Below are positions 7,048 to 13,245 of a stretch of 13,646 nt of DNA, piece after piece. The position numbers and the translations under genes are program-made. Numbering within the stretch: the first letter of the stretch is position 1; every line of letters begins with the position of its first letter. The stretch is taken from positions 1 through 13,646 of the forward strand of contig DASTOM010000030.1 of assembly GCA_035762545.1 (NCBI GenBank). Reading direction: 5' to 3'. The notes below the pieces were generated by a model, which was given only the letters and a program-made list of their open reading frames with translations, had not been told where the DNA came from and made no database searches. Source of the DNA: JANQRA01 sp035762545 (GTDB lineage Bacteria > Actinomycetota > Acidimicrobiia > Spongiisociales > ZC4RG35).

Positions 7048-8496
7048 CTAGCGGGCCGTGCGGACCACCAGTTTTCGACCATTGAGAGCCCGGGCATGCA
7101 CGGCTTCTATGGCGCTCGGAGCCAAGCGGGTAGGCATCTCGACCAGGCCGTATCCCTTCGATTGGCCGCCGCGGCGACGAGCCACGTCAGCGCTCACGAC
7201 ATCGCCGTGGCGGCTGAAGAGACGGTCGAGGTCATCAGAGGTGGTGCTCCACGGGAGGTTGCCGACGAAGATGGTTGTGGTGTCCCCGTGGACGACGATC
7301 GGGTCGGGCTGTCGATCCGAGTGCGGCATCCTCTCGATGGTGTGTCTCGAGGGATTCGGTGTCACCGTCTTCTTCCCGCCGGCGAGTCGCCCAGGATCGG
7401 GTTTGACCGTTTGGTCCCTCAGTCCGAGGCTCCGCTGCATCCGCTGCACGGTCTTGCGCTGGTCCGGGGTCACCAGGGTGACCACCATCCCGGTGGCTCC
7501 GGCCCGGCCGGTGCGTCCCGATCGGTGGACGAAGTCCTTCTCGTCAGCAGCGACATCGAAATGCACCACGGCGTCGACGGAGTCGATGTGGATGCCACGG
7601 GCGGCGACATCGGTGGCCACGAGTGCCTGTACCCGACCTTTGGAGAATGCTCCCAGGGCGCGGTTGCGCTGACTCTGCGATCTGCCACCGTGCATGGCCA
7701 CAGCTTCGACCCCGGCGCGGGTCAGTTGACGCGCCACCCGGTCCGCCCCGTGGCGGGTGCGGGTGAAAACGATGGAGCGGCCGAGTTGTCTCGTCACCGT
7801 CGCCGTGTGGTCGACCCGGTCGCCGGCTTCGACCAGCCAGAAATGGTGCTGGACGTCTGCCTCCGAGGAGACTCCGGCGGCCTCGTACCGGGCGGGCTGG
7901 TTCTGATAGCGCTCGATCAGGTGGGCCACGTCGCCGTCGAGGGTCGCCGAGAAGAGGAGGGTCTGTCGGTTCGCCGATGTGGTGTCCAGGATCCTCTTGA
8001 CGGCGGGTAGGAAGCCCATGTCGGCCATACGGTCGGCCTCGTCCACGACCACTGTCGACACCGCTGACAGGTGGACAGATCCCTGTTCGATCAGGTCTTC
8101 GAGACGGCCGGGGGTGGCAACGAGGATGTCGACGCCACGGTGCAGAGCCTTGCGCTGAGGGGTGTAGCTGGTTCCGCCGTAGATGGCGACGATGCTCCTC
8201 TTGGCCGCGGCGGCATAGGGGGCGAGCTCGACCCGGATCTGCTCGGCCAGCTCACGGGTCGGGGCCAGCACCAGGGCTTTCGGCGCCTTCGGCGAGCCCG
8301 GCTTCACGGTGGCGATCAGCGGGAGGCCAAAGGCGAGGGTCTTGCCCGAGCCGGTCGGCGCCATGCCGCAAACGTCGGAGCCGGCGAGACCGGCTGGGAT
8401 GGTGGCTTCCTGAATGGGAAAGGGCTCGAGGATGCCTTGTTTGGTGAGGGTGATCACCAGGGCGTCGGGCAGCCCGAGTTGGCTGAAGGTGGACAT
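7048..8496 (-). CDS. DEAD-box RNA helicase with C-terminal RRM domain
   Basis: This 482-residue ATP-dependent RNA helicase has all core motifs: Q motif (Phe4 to Gln29), APTGSGKT (46-53), PTREL (79-83), TPGR (128-131), DEAD (152-155), SAT (183-185), ATDVAARG (294-301) and HRSGRTGRAG (324-333). After a linker (about 360-403) it carries a compact RNA-recognition motif, with RNP2 at IFVGNL (409-414) and RNP1 at KGYGLVEM (447-454). This is a classical RRM of the type found in cyanobacterial and bacterial RNA-binding proteins, rather than the DbpA-type tail. It probably remodels structured RNA or acts in ribosome assembly or cold adaptation. The ATG at 8494-8496 has a strong AGGAG (8503-8507) six bases upstream and gives the usual MSTFSQLGL start. 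The region between its start and the divergent GNAT gene is 247 bases and holds a likely long leader. Confidence 0.93.
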   Translation of the reverse strand: MSTFSQLGLPDALVITLTKQGILEPFPIQEATIPAGLAGSDVCGMAPTGSGKTLAFGLPLIATVKPGSPKAPKALVLAPTRELAEQIRVELAPYAAAAKRSIVAIYGGTSYTPQRKALHRGVDILVATPGRLEDLIEQGSVHLSAVSTVVVDEADRMADMGFLPAVKRILDTTSANRQTLLFSATLDGDVAHLIERYQNQPARYEAAGVSSEADVQHHFWLVEAGDRVDHTATVTRQLGRSIVFTRTRHGADRVARQLTRAGVEAVAMHGGRSQSQRNRALGAFSKGRVQALVATDVAARGIHIDSVDAVVHFDVAADEKDFVHRSGRTGRAGATGMVVTLVTPDQRKTVQRMQRSLGLRDQTVKPDPGRLAGGKKTVTPNPSRHTIERMPHSDRQPDPIVVHGDTTTIFVGNLPWSTTSDDLDRLFSRHGDVVSADVARRRGGQSKGYGLVEMPTRLAPSAIEAVHARALNGRKLVVRTAR

Positions 8497-8668
8497 GTTG
8501 GACTCCTGTTTGGAGGACGGTTCTCGCTCGATGCGCCCGGCAACCACTTGCCTGGGTGAGTCGAGTGTCGGCCGAAGAGGCAATCCAACCGGGTGAGGGA
8601 ATTCGCCGTGACTCAGCAGGGAAGCGTGTTGACGCTGGCCTCCACCTGATGCGGCTTTCCAGATGATA
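8497..8668 (-). promoter_or_regulatory. Promoter and long 5' leader of the helicase gene
   Basis: On the minus strand TGG-TATCAT (hexamer 8663-8668) is an extended -10 element matching TATAAT at five of six positions. Transcription from it would leave a leader of about 160 bases before the ATG. The leader contains the 8-bp palindrome TCGGCCGA (8568-8575). Long leaders are common in cold-responsive RNA helicase genes, where they allow post-transcriptional control; whether that applies here is inference. No riboswitch class was recognised. Confidence 0.4.
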
Positions 8669-8731
8669 CCAGGCGGGCAGTGTCTACACCGATTCGCCTC
8701 CTCCTCATCATGTGCGCTGGGGTTGGATCGG

Positions 8732-8743
8732 TACGGTCCCAGG
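8732..8743 (+). promoter_or_regulatory. Candidate leaderless promoter of the GNAT gene (-10 element)
   Basis: TACGGT (8732-8737) ends exactly six bases before the ATG at 8744. The spacing equals that seen at purF and pfkA. The AGG directly before the ATG is too close to serve as a ribosome binding site, which supports a leaderless start. Confidence 0.4.
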
Positions 8744-9199
8744 ATGGATCCGATCATTCGTCAGCCACTCGAGTCTGAGCTCTCGGAGTGGCAGGAGTTG
8801 TGGACGTCGTATCTGGCCTTCTACGAGTCCGAGGTCTCCGACGCTGTCACAGAACATCTCTGGAGCCGCATACTCGATCCTGACTCCAGGATCCGATGCC
8901 ATGTCGCCGAGTTTGATGGTCGGCTGGTGGGTCTCGTCCACTTCTTCTGCCACGACGACACCTGGAGCACGAGACCTATCTGTTACCTCCAGGATCTCTA
9001 CGTCGAGGCGTCTCACCGGGGTGGAGGGGTCGGCGCAGAATTGATCGGATCGGTGGTTGCCGAGGCGAGAACTGAGGGCTGGTCCGGTGTGTATTGGCTG
9101 ACCGCGGAGGACAACCACCGAGCCAGGGTTCTCTACGACCGGCTCACCGGCGGGACGAGCGGGTTCATCCACTACGAGATCGGGCTGGCGTCCTCCTGA
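8744..9199 (+). CDS. GNAT-family N-acetyltransferase
   Basis: The 151-residue protein is a single GNAT domain that would move an acetyl group from acetyl-CoA to an amine. YLQDLYVEASHRGGGVGAEL contains the beta-4 strand and the acetyl-CoA pyrophosphate-binding loop RGGGVGA. The following helix and WLTAEDNHRARVLYDRL are the usual C-terminal motif B region, ending with a strand GFIHYEIGL. The start MDPIIRQPLESE was preferred because the family begins with a strand of this type, because a TACGGT hexamer lies six bases upstream, and because a longer version (from 8663) adds an unrelated Cys/Ser-rich stretch overlapping the helicase promoter. It is divergent from the helicase gene and 115 bases from the next gene. 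Substrate not predictable; it may be a small molecule, a polyamine or a protein N-terminus. Confidence 0.88.
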   Translation: MDPIIRQPLESELSEWQELWTSYLAFYESEVSDAVTEHLWSRILDPDSRIRCHVAEFDGRLVGLVHFFCHDDTWSTRPICYLQDLYVEASHRGGGVGAELIGSVVAEARTEGWSGVYWLTAEDNHRARVLYDRLTGGTSGFIHYEIGLASS

Positions 9200-9314
9200 C
9201 CCTCCATAGGTGTCGATTTGTGTGGCGTTCCAGCAAGAGCGCTCTGTGAAAGTGGCTTCCCATGTTGATCTACACGGCCAATTGGGGGGTCATCTGGTGG
9301 CATAGTCACTACCG
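9200..9314 (+). promoter_or_regulatory. Intergenic region with palindrome and promoter of the lipoprotein gene
   Basis: This 115-base gap holds the perfect palindrome AGAGCGCTCT (9236-9245) and an extended -10-like element TGG-CATAGT (hexamer 9301-9306) eight bases before the ATG at 9315. No ribosome binding site is seen before that ATG, so the leader would be absent or very short. No clear terminator with a T run follows the GNAT gene. Confidence 0.3.
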
Positions 9315-10286
9315 ATGAGACGTGTCGGTTGGCCTCTCTGTGTATTGCTTTGGGTGACGGCGTGTTCCGGTCTCGAGCCGTTGGAGGAGACGACACGCGA
9401 GGTCTTGATGATCGAGAGTGTCGATCTTCCTGGCTCTCTGTGGGATCCGCTGTTGCCACCTCTCGAAGATGGCACGCCGGTCGAGATTCCCGCACAGCTG
9501 AGTATTCCACCGACCGAGTCTCCAGTCCCAGTGTTGTTGATTGTCCACGGCTGCGGCGGTTCGGGCGGTGCGGAGCGAGGCTGGGTCGACGACCTCAACA
9601 AGGACGGGTATGCGACTCTCCTGATCGAAAGCATGGCGGGACGTGGTACCTCCGGGGTTTGTGTCGGGGACGGCGAGATCAACGTGGCGAGTCCGATAGT
9701 GGACGTCTTCCGCGCTGCCGAGGTCATGGCCGAGCATCCGTACATCGACGCTTCCCGAATGGCGGTCATGGGGTTTTCGTTCGGGGGCAGAACCGCTATC
9801 TGGTCTGGATTGACCCGAGTCCAGGATCTATATGGGGGCGCTGAGTTCGACGCCCACATCGCCTTCTATCCCTCGACCTGTTTCATCCAGCTCGATGGCG
9901 AGACCGAGCGGACGGCCGCACCGTTGCGCATCTTCCACGGGACAGCGGACGATTGGACCCCGATCGATCAGTGTCAGGAGTACGTGCAACGTATGACCGA
10001 GGCGGACAGGGACGTCGACATCATCTCGTACGAAGGTGCCCACCACGGCTTCGATGACGAAACGACCTCACAGGGAATCACGTACTTCCCGGCAGCAGTC
10101 TCGCCACGGGCTTGCTCGTTCATCGAGCGAGACGGTGCAATCGTGGACGCAATCTCGGGCCGGCCAGCGAGTGTTCGGTCGGCATGTGTCGAGCGTGGAA
10201 TCCACTTCGGCTGGGACGGACCGGCCCATGCAGCCTCAAAAAGGGACCTAGCCGCATTCCTCGAGAGAGTCTTCTCCGGAACCTGA
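9315..10286 (+). CDS. Dienelactone-hydrolase-like alpha/beta hydrolase lipoprotein
   Basis: The 323-residue protein starts with a lipoprotein signal peptide (MRRVGWPLCVLLWVTAC), with the lipobox VTAC at 14-17 and acylated Cys17, so it should sit on the outer face of the membrane. The mature part is an alpha/beta hydrolase of the dienelactone hydrolase group. LLIVHGCGGSGG (74-85) forms the oxyanion loop and VMGFSFGG (151-158) holds the nucleophile Ser155. GTADDWTP (209-216) supplies Asp212 and GAHHGFD (241-247) supplies His244. True dienelactone hydrolases use cysteine at the nucleophile position; serine here suggests an esterase or other hydrolase. Six cysteines in the mature chain after the lipidated Cys17 could form disulfides outside the cell. 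It precedes a broken membrane-protein gene by 54 bases. Substrate unknown. Confidence 0.85.
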   Translation: MRRVGWPLCVLLWVTACSGLEPLEETTREVLMIESVDLPGSLWDPLLPPLEDGTPVEIPAQLSIPPTESPVPVLLIVHGCGGSGGAERGWVDDLNKDGYATLLIESMAGRGTSGVCVGDGEINVASPIVDVFRAAEVMAEHPYIDASRMAVMGFSFGGRTAIWSGLTRVQDLYGGAEFDAHIAFYPSTCFIQLDGETERTAAPLRIFHGTADDWTPIDQCQEYVQRMTEADRDVDIISYEGAHHGFDDETTSQGITYFPAAVSPRACSFIERDGAIVDAISGRPASVRSACVERGIHFGWDGPAHAASKRDLAAFLERVFSGT

Positions 10287-10340
10287 CCATTCTTTCCGCG
10301 ATCACCCACAATGAGAGGACCCAACAAACCGAGGTGAACC

Positions 10341-10749
10341 GTGACCCCAGAAACCCTCAGAACGGCAGGCGTCCTTCTGCTGTTCATCCCGGCCGTGGTG
10401 TTCGGTGGCGCCAGCTTCCTTTGGCATTGGATCACTCGGCAGACTGACTACTACGAGAATCACCTGCGTCGACAACTCTGGAGAGCCGGACACGCCCAAG
10501 GGGGTCCTTCTCATCCTGTCGCTCTTGGCACTTCTATTCGTCGACCAGACCGCACTCAGCGAACAGTGGAAATCAGTGGTGCGTTGGGCCGTTCCACCTT
10601 CTGCGATTTTGGTGCCAGCCGCCTTCTTCTTGTCGGTGGTGAAGCCGGACGTGGCCCATCCCAACCGACTTGTCAACCTGGCCTACGTGGGGGGAATCCT
10701 CGCGAGCGTCGGAACAGTCGTGCTTGGTATCGGACTCCTCAGCGTCTGA
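10341..10749 (+). pseudogene. Four-helix membrane protein, frame broken at a G5 run
   Basis: A good ribosome binding site (GAGG at 10331-10334, in GAGGTGA) lies six bases before a GTG start at 10341. The first frame encodes MTPETLRTAGVLLLF and one membrane helix followed by WHWITRQTDYYENH. It then loses all membrane character after AGHAQG. The +1 frame picks up exactly there with GVLLILSLLALLFVDQ, a second helix, then WAVPPSAILVPAAFFLSVV and LVNLAYVGGILASVGTVVLG, ending at a TGA at 10747-10749. Removing one G from GGGGG (10500-10504) restores a continuous protein of about 135 residues with four membrane helices. It could be a real mutation, a sequencing error in the homopolymer, slippage, or programmed frameshifting. 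I do not recognise the family. Confidence 0.6.
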
Positions 10750-10924
10750 AGGTCATCGCTCGGGACGTGCCGATTTGCTCGGTTGGGGAGTGTGTGCGTT
10801 ATCGCCCGCGATCACCTGAATAGAGCTGCTATCCAGTTATCGAGCGCCTTGGGTCGTCGGTACTGTTGCCGTCAGCTCACGAACAGGGTGCGCGACCAGC
10901 AAGACAATCAACCCGGAGAGGTAC
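10750..10924 (+). promoter_or_regulatory. Intergenic region upstream of the VOC gene with a direct repeat
   Basis: The 175-base gap contains two copies of a 12-base direct repeat, GTTATCGCCCGC (10798-10809) and GTTATCGAGCGC (10836-10847), matching at 10 of 12 positions and 38 bases apart. A possible -10 element TACTGT (10861-10866) follows with a poor -35 match. These may be an operator and promoter of the VOC gene. No open frame here looks like a gene. Confidence 0.3.
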
Positions 10925-11317
10925 ATGCCGATCGAGCACATAGGTCTGGGCGTTCCCGATGTCGACGCCGCCAAGGAGTACTTCGATGAGCTCATGCCCA
11001 TGGTCGGTTTCCAACCTTGTTTCGGAAACGGATATTGCCCGCCGGATTTTCAGGGCACGCAACTCTTCCTTTATGCGGCGCGAGAGCACCAGGACTACAC
11101 GAGACACCAGGTCGGGCTCCAGCATCTAGCGTTCCTCTTGGCCACGCGTGACGATGTGCATCGTGTCCACAAGTGGGCTCAGGATCGCGGCGACGAGATC
11201 GTCCGTGCACCGAAGGCCTTCCCCCAATTTGGGCCCCACTGCTATGCAGCCTTCTTTCTTGATCCGCACGGCTTCATGATTGAGGTTGTCACTCACGAGC
11301 CCGTGGCATCGAACTAA
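10925..11317 (+). CDS. VOC-family (glyoxalase/dioxygenase fold) protein
   Basis: The 130-residue protein is a single vicinal-oxygen-chelate unit made of two beta-alpha-beta-beta-beta modules. The first module begins IEHIGLGVPDVDAAKEYFDELM, with His5 as the usual first metal ligand. The second contains VGLQHLAFLLATRDDVHRVH (His67) and ends FFLDPHGFMIEVVTH, where Glu120 is the classical last ligand. The DPHGF-x-I-E ending is typical of metal-binding members such as glyoxalase I, fosfomycin-resistance proteins and ring-cleavage dioxygenases; the substrate cannot be assigned. The ATG has a strong GGAGAGG (10915-10921) in front of it. It is preceded by 175 bases with repeats and faces the Kelch lipoprotein gene, whose stop lies 111 bases away. 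Confidence 0.85.
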   Translation: MPIEHIGLGVPDVDAAKEYFDELMPMVGFQPCFGNGYCPPDFQGTQLFLYAAREHQDYTRHQVGLQHLAFLLATRDDVHRVHKWAQDRGDEIVRAPKAFPQFGPHCYAAFFLDPHGFMIEVVTHEPVASN

Positions 11318-11428
11318 CCGAGTCACGGCGCCCCTCAGGATCAGCGCGAGCGTGGAGTGCGCTCAGTAGGTGCCGGTACCGGGCGGTTCGACGTGAGGGC
11401 GTCATTGCCCGGGATCGGGTGATGTGGG
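11318..11428. terminator. Structured gap between two convergent genes, possible bidirectional terminator
   Basis: CGCCCCTCA (11329-11337) and TGAGGGCG (11394-11401) can pair as an 8-bp stem with one bulged C. Between them are a smaller hairpin (GAGCG/CGCTC around TGGAGTG) and the palindrome CCGGTACCGG. The location between two convergent stops fits a terminator, but there is no T run on either strand, so an intrinsic terminator of the classical kind is not supported. Confidence 0.25.
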
Positions 11429-12685
11429 CTAGTCGCCCCAGCTTCTTTGGGTGATGGTTTCCCCTGTCGGCTGCCAGTTGGGTGGGCTCGTGTAGAAGAC
11501 GTCGTTGGCGACGATCACTAATCGTTCACCGACGGTGAGACTGTCACCTCCCCATGCCAGCGGTGACTCTTCGTCTACGAGTATCCAGGAGTCCGTAGCT
11601 GGGTGGTAGGCGATCAGCATGGGGGTGTCGGGATCGACACCGGTGCTGAACATTCCTGGTGACACGAGCACGTACTCGCCGGTCCATGTGAGGGTTTGGC
11701 TTCCGAGATTGCATTCGCACCCGTCTGGCTCGGGGAGGGCTTCAGGTACCGGTCTCCATGTCCCGAGATTCAGGTCGTATCGGGCTCCGACGGCGCGTTC
11801 CGAACCGCCTTGGTTCGCTGGGAGGCCCCCCCAGATGATGATTGAGTCATCTGTGACGACCATGTCCACCCATGATGGCCAAGGCTGAGGATCTGGCAGC
11901 ACCCTCCAGGTGCCGGTCGACGGGTCGAGGGCCATTCCTTCTTCAACGCGTCTCAGTGGATCACCCACCGGGAAGCGGGGCCATACGACTAGCTCGGAGC
12001 CGGTCCACTCGATCTCGTTGGTGCGCCCGAGGTCTTCGGGCATGGGCGGGAATTCTCGCCACGAGTCAGTGGTCGGGTTGTAGGCGGCGGCCCCGGTCTG
12101 CGTCATCACCACCATCTCCTCTCCGGTCCACCTGGCCTCAGGGAACGGGCCACCTAGGGGCGATTCGGCGAGGGTGCGCCACGTGTCGGTAGCCGGGTCG
12201 TACGCCGCCGCCTGTCGCGATGTCATCCCACAACAGAGGATCACTTCCGAACCAGTCCAGACACCGGTTGGCGCCACAACCGGCTCCATCGGACTCTCCG
12301 GGAGTTGACGCCACATTCCCGAGGCGGGGTGATATGCCATCGCGGGGTTACCCGTTGGAGACTCGTATTCACAGTCCTGTTGGTTGCCGCCCCAGAAGAT
12401 CAACTCCTCATCCGTCCCGACCAAAGCGCGGTGACAACGCGCCACAACGGGTGTCGGAACTTCGACAGCCTCCCAGCCCAGACCAATCGTCGATCGTGTT
12501 GCAGCAAACGTGGCCGGAAGCGTGGTTGTCGTGGGCGTGAGACCGGTAGATGTGGTCGAGCGCTCAGGCGCTGGTTCCTGTGCAGTCGACGAAGTGACGT
12601 CAGGTGGCTCGGTGGTGGTCGGTACCGACGACTCGGTGCACGCAACCACACCTACCACCACCGCAACAATCAAGAACCAGCGCAT
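11429..12685 (-). CDS. Kelch-type beta-propeller lipoprotein
   Basis: The 418-residue protein begins with MRWFLIVAVVVGVVAC, a lipoprotein signal peptide with the lipobox VVAC and acylated Cys16. A Thr/Ser/Pro-rich linker (about 17-62) then separates the anchor from a beta-propeller. Six Kelch-like units share the pattern xAYxPxTxxWRxLPxxP, at about 117-134, 160-176, 200-216, 251-268, 302-318 and 359-375. Each unit is preceded by strands of the form WTGxExVVW, such as VWTGSEVILCCG and EWTGSELVVW. This gives a six- or seven-bladed propeller displayed outside the cell. Such proteins bind ligands or proteins, or are galactose-oxidase relatives; the copper ligands of that enzyme are not evident. 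Function unassigned. The start is supported by the signal peptide; no clear ribosome binding site is seen. A promoter-like pair TTGACC-N18-TGTGAT lies upstream. Confidence 0.82.
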   Translation of the reverse strand: MRWFLIVAVVVGVVACTESSVPTTTEPPDVTSSTAQEPAPERSTTSTGLTPTTTTLPATFAATRSTIGLGWEAVEVPTPVVARCHRALVGTDEELIFWGGNQQDCEYESPTGNPAMAYHPASGMWRQLPESPMEPVVAPTGVWTGSEVILCCGMTSRQAAAYDPATDTWRTLAESPLGGPFPEARWTGEEMVVMTQTGAAAYNPTTDSWREFPPMPEDLGRTNEIEWTGSELVVWPRFPVGDPLRRVEEGMALDPSTGTWRVLPDPQPWPSWVDMVVTDDSIIIWGGLPANQGGSERAVGARYDLNLGTWRPVPEALPEPDGCECNLGSQTLTWTGEYVLVSPGMFSTGVDPDTPMLIAYHPATDSWILVDEESPLAWGGDSLTVGERLVIVANDVFYTSPPNWQPTGETITQRSWGD

Positions 12686-12697
12686 CCAGCATCTGCC

Positions 12698-12727
12698 ATC
12701 ACAATTGAACGTCGCTCAGAAGGTCAA
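12698..12727 (-). promoter_or_regulatory. Candidate promoter of the Kelch lipoprotein gene
   Basis: On the minus strand TTGACC (12722-12727, five of six to the -35 consensus) and TGTGAT (12698-12703, four of six to the -10 consensus) are separated by 18 bases. The -10 element ends 12 bases before the ATG, leaving only a very short leader, which fits the lack of a ribosome binding site. Confidence 0.35.
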
Positions 12728-12840
12728 AGTTCACCACACCGCACACTCGATTCCGAGGTGATATGGACGTTCGCCGCACGCGGTGAAGCCGAGGTCTACC
12801 GCACGCAGAGGTGCCGATATGGGTGGGTGGCGAGGGTCTC
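12728..12840. repeat. Short imperfect direct repeats upstream of the Kelch gene
   Basis: Three motifs each occur twice in about 70 bases in the same order: CCGAGGT (12753-12759 and 12789-12795), GCACGC (12776-12781 and 12801-12806) and GATATGG (12760-12766 and 12816-12822). The arrangement could be a decayed tandem duplication or a cluster of binding sites. No gene is seen here. Confidence 0.3.
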
Positions 12841-12864
12841 AGTCCGCCATGACCCTGCATATCT

Positions 12865-13206
12865 CTGCGGTTCTCCAAGCAGTTGAATCGGAACAGGTCG
12901 TCGTCTGTCTCCTCCGTGCTGGGTTATCGATGGAAGTCGGATACCCCTGCACGCCGTCGTACCTGACCTCTATTTTGTCGGCGTCCAGGTTCTCTCTGAC
13001 AACATCGAAGAGGCCCTCCACTGTGAACCATTCCGTGGGCGGCGTGATCCCCTCCGGCGCTTCCGTCACGTCCCATTCATCAGGTACAGGATCTCCGCTA
13101 CCTGACCGTCTCACACACTGACCTCGTACGAACCAGTAAGACCGCAAGAGCAGCTGATGTCCATATTCAGGTCGTAGTCCTCGACCGACCCGCCCGCTAT
13201 CCGGCA
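12865..13206 (-). pseudogene. Decayed DUF6174-type gene
   Basis: Three reading frames on the minus strand each carry one part of a DUF6174-like protein. Frame 1 (13206 to about 13099) reads VEDYDLNMDISCSCGLTG then SYEVSV, a TGA stop at 13111-13113 where an arginine is expected, and DGQVA. Frame 2 (about 13098 to 12925) reads SGDPVPDEWDVTEAPE, TPPTEWFTVEGLFDVVREN and DKIEVRYDGVQGYPTSID. Frame 3 (from 12923) reads PSTEETDDDLFRFN. Together these follow the family layout: CxC near the start, VxDGxV, then TVxxLFDxI, VxYDxxxGYPTxI and a DDE-like end. A nonsense codon and two one-base losses separate the parts, and no start or signal peptide precedes frame 1. Family members are usually secreted or lipid-anchored. 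Several sequencing errors are possible but less likely than real decay. Confidence 0.65.
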
Positions 13207-13216
13207 TTATGTGCTA

Positions 13217-13243
13217 TCAGGACCGTTCGAGCTGGAGGCGCAG
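13217..13243 (-). pseudogene. Remnant of a purF 3' end directly behind purL
   Basis: Two bases after the purL stop, the minus strand encodes LRLQLERS and a TGA. The functional purF ends DKFQLERS and TGA. Over the final 18 bases the two match at 16 positions (13217-13234 against 1160-1177), and both differences are at third codon positions that leave Gln-Leu-Glu-Arg-Ser unchanged. This pattern suggests a common coding origin rather than chance. It marks the place where purF would be expected to follow purL. No match continues into purM sequence beyond the TGA. Confidence 0.5.
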
Positions 13244-13245
13244 GA

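Noticed and set aside
9236..9245. AGAGCGCTCT palindrome as a terminator of the GNAT gene
   Set aside because: It has no loop and no following T run; it may be a binding site but cannot be called a terminator.
10500..10504. Programmed +1 frameshifting in the membrane protein gene
   Set aside because: CAA-GGG-GGT does not match a well-known bacterial +1 site and no stimulatory element is obvious, so an indel or sequencing error is simpler.
12762..12785. Tiny plus-strand frame after GAGGTGAT (MDVRRTR)
   Set aside because: Only seven codons, no family, and it lies in the upstream region of a minus-strand gene; probably chance.
1160..13234. Integrative element bounded by att sites formed from the purF 3' end
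   Set aside because: The direct repeat fits the idea, but no integrase, transfer gene or phage gene is present, and the order purL-remnant-purF is not what insertion into a purF 3' end would leave.
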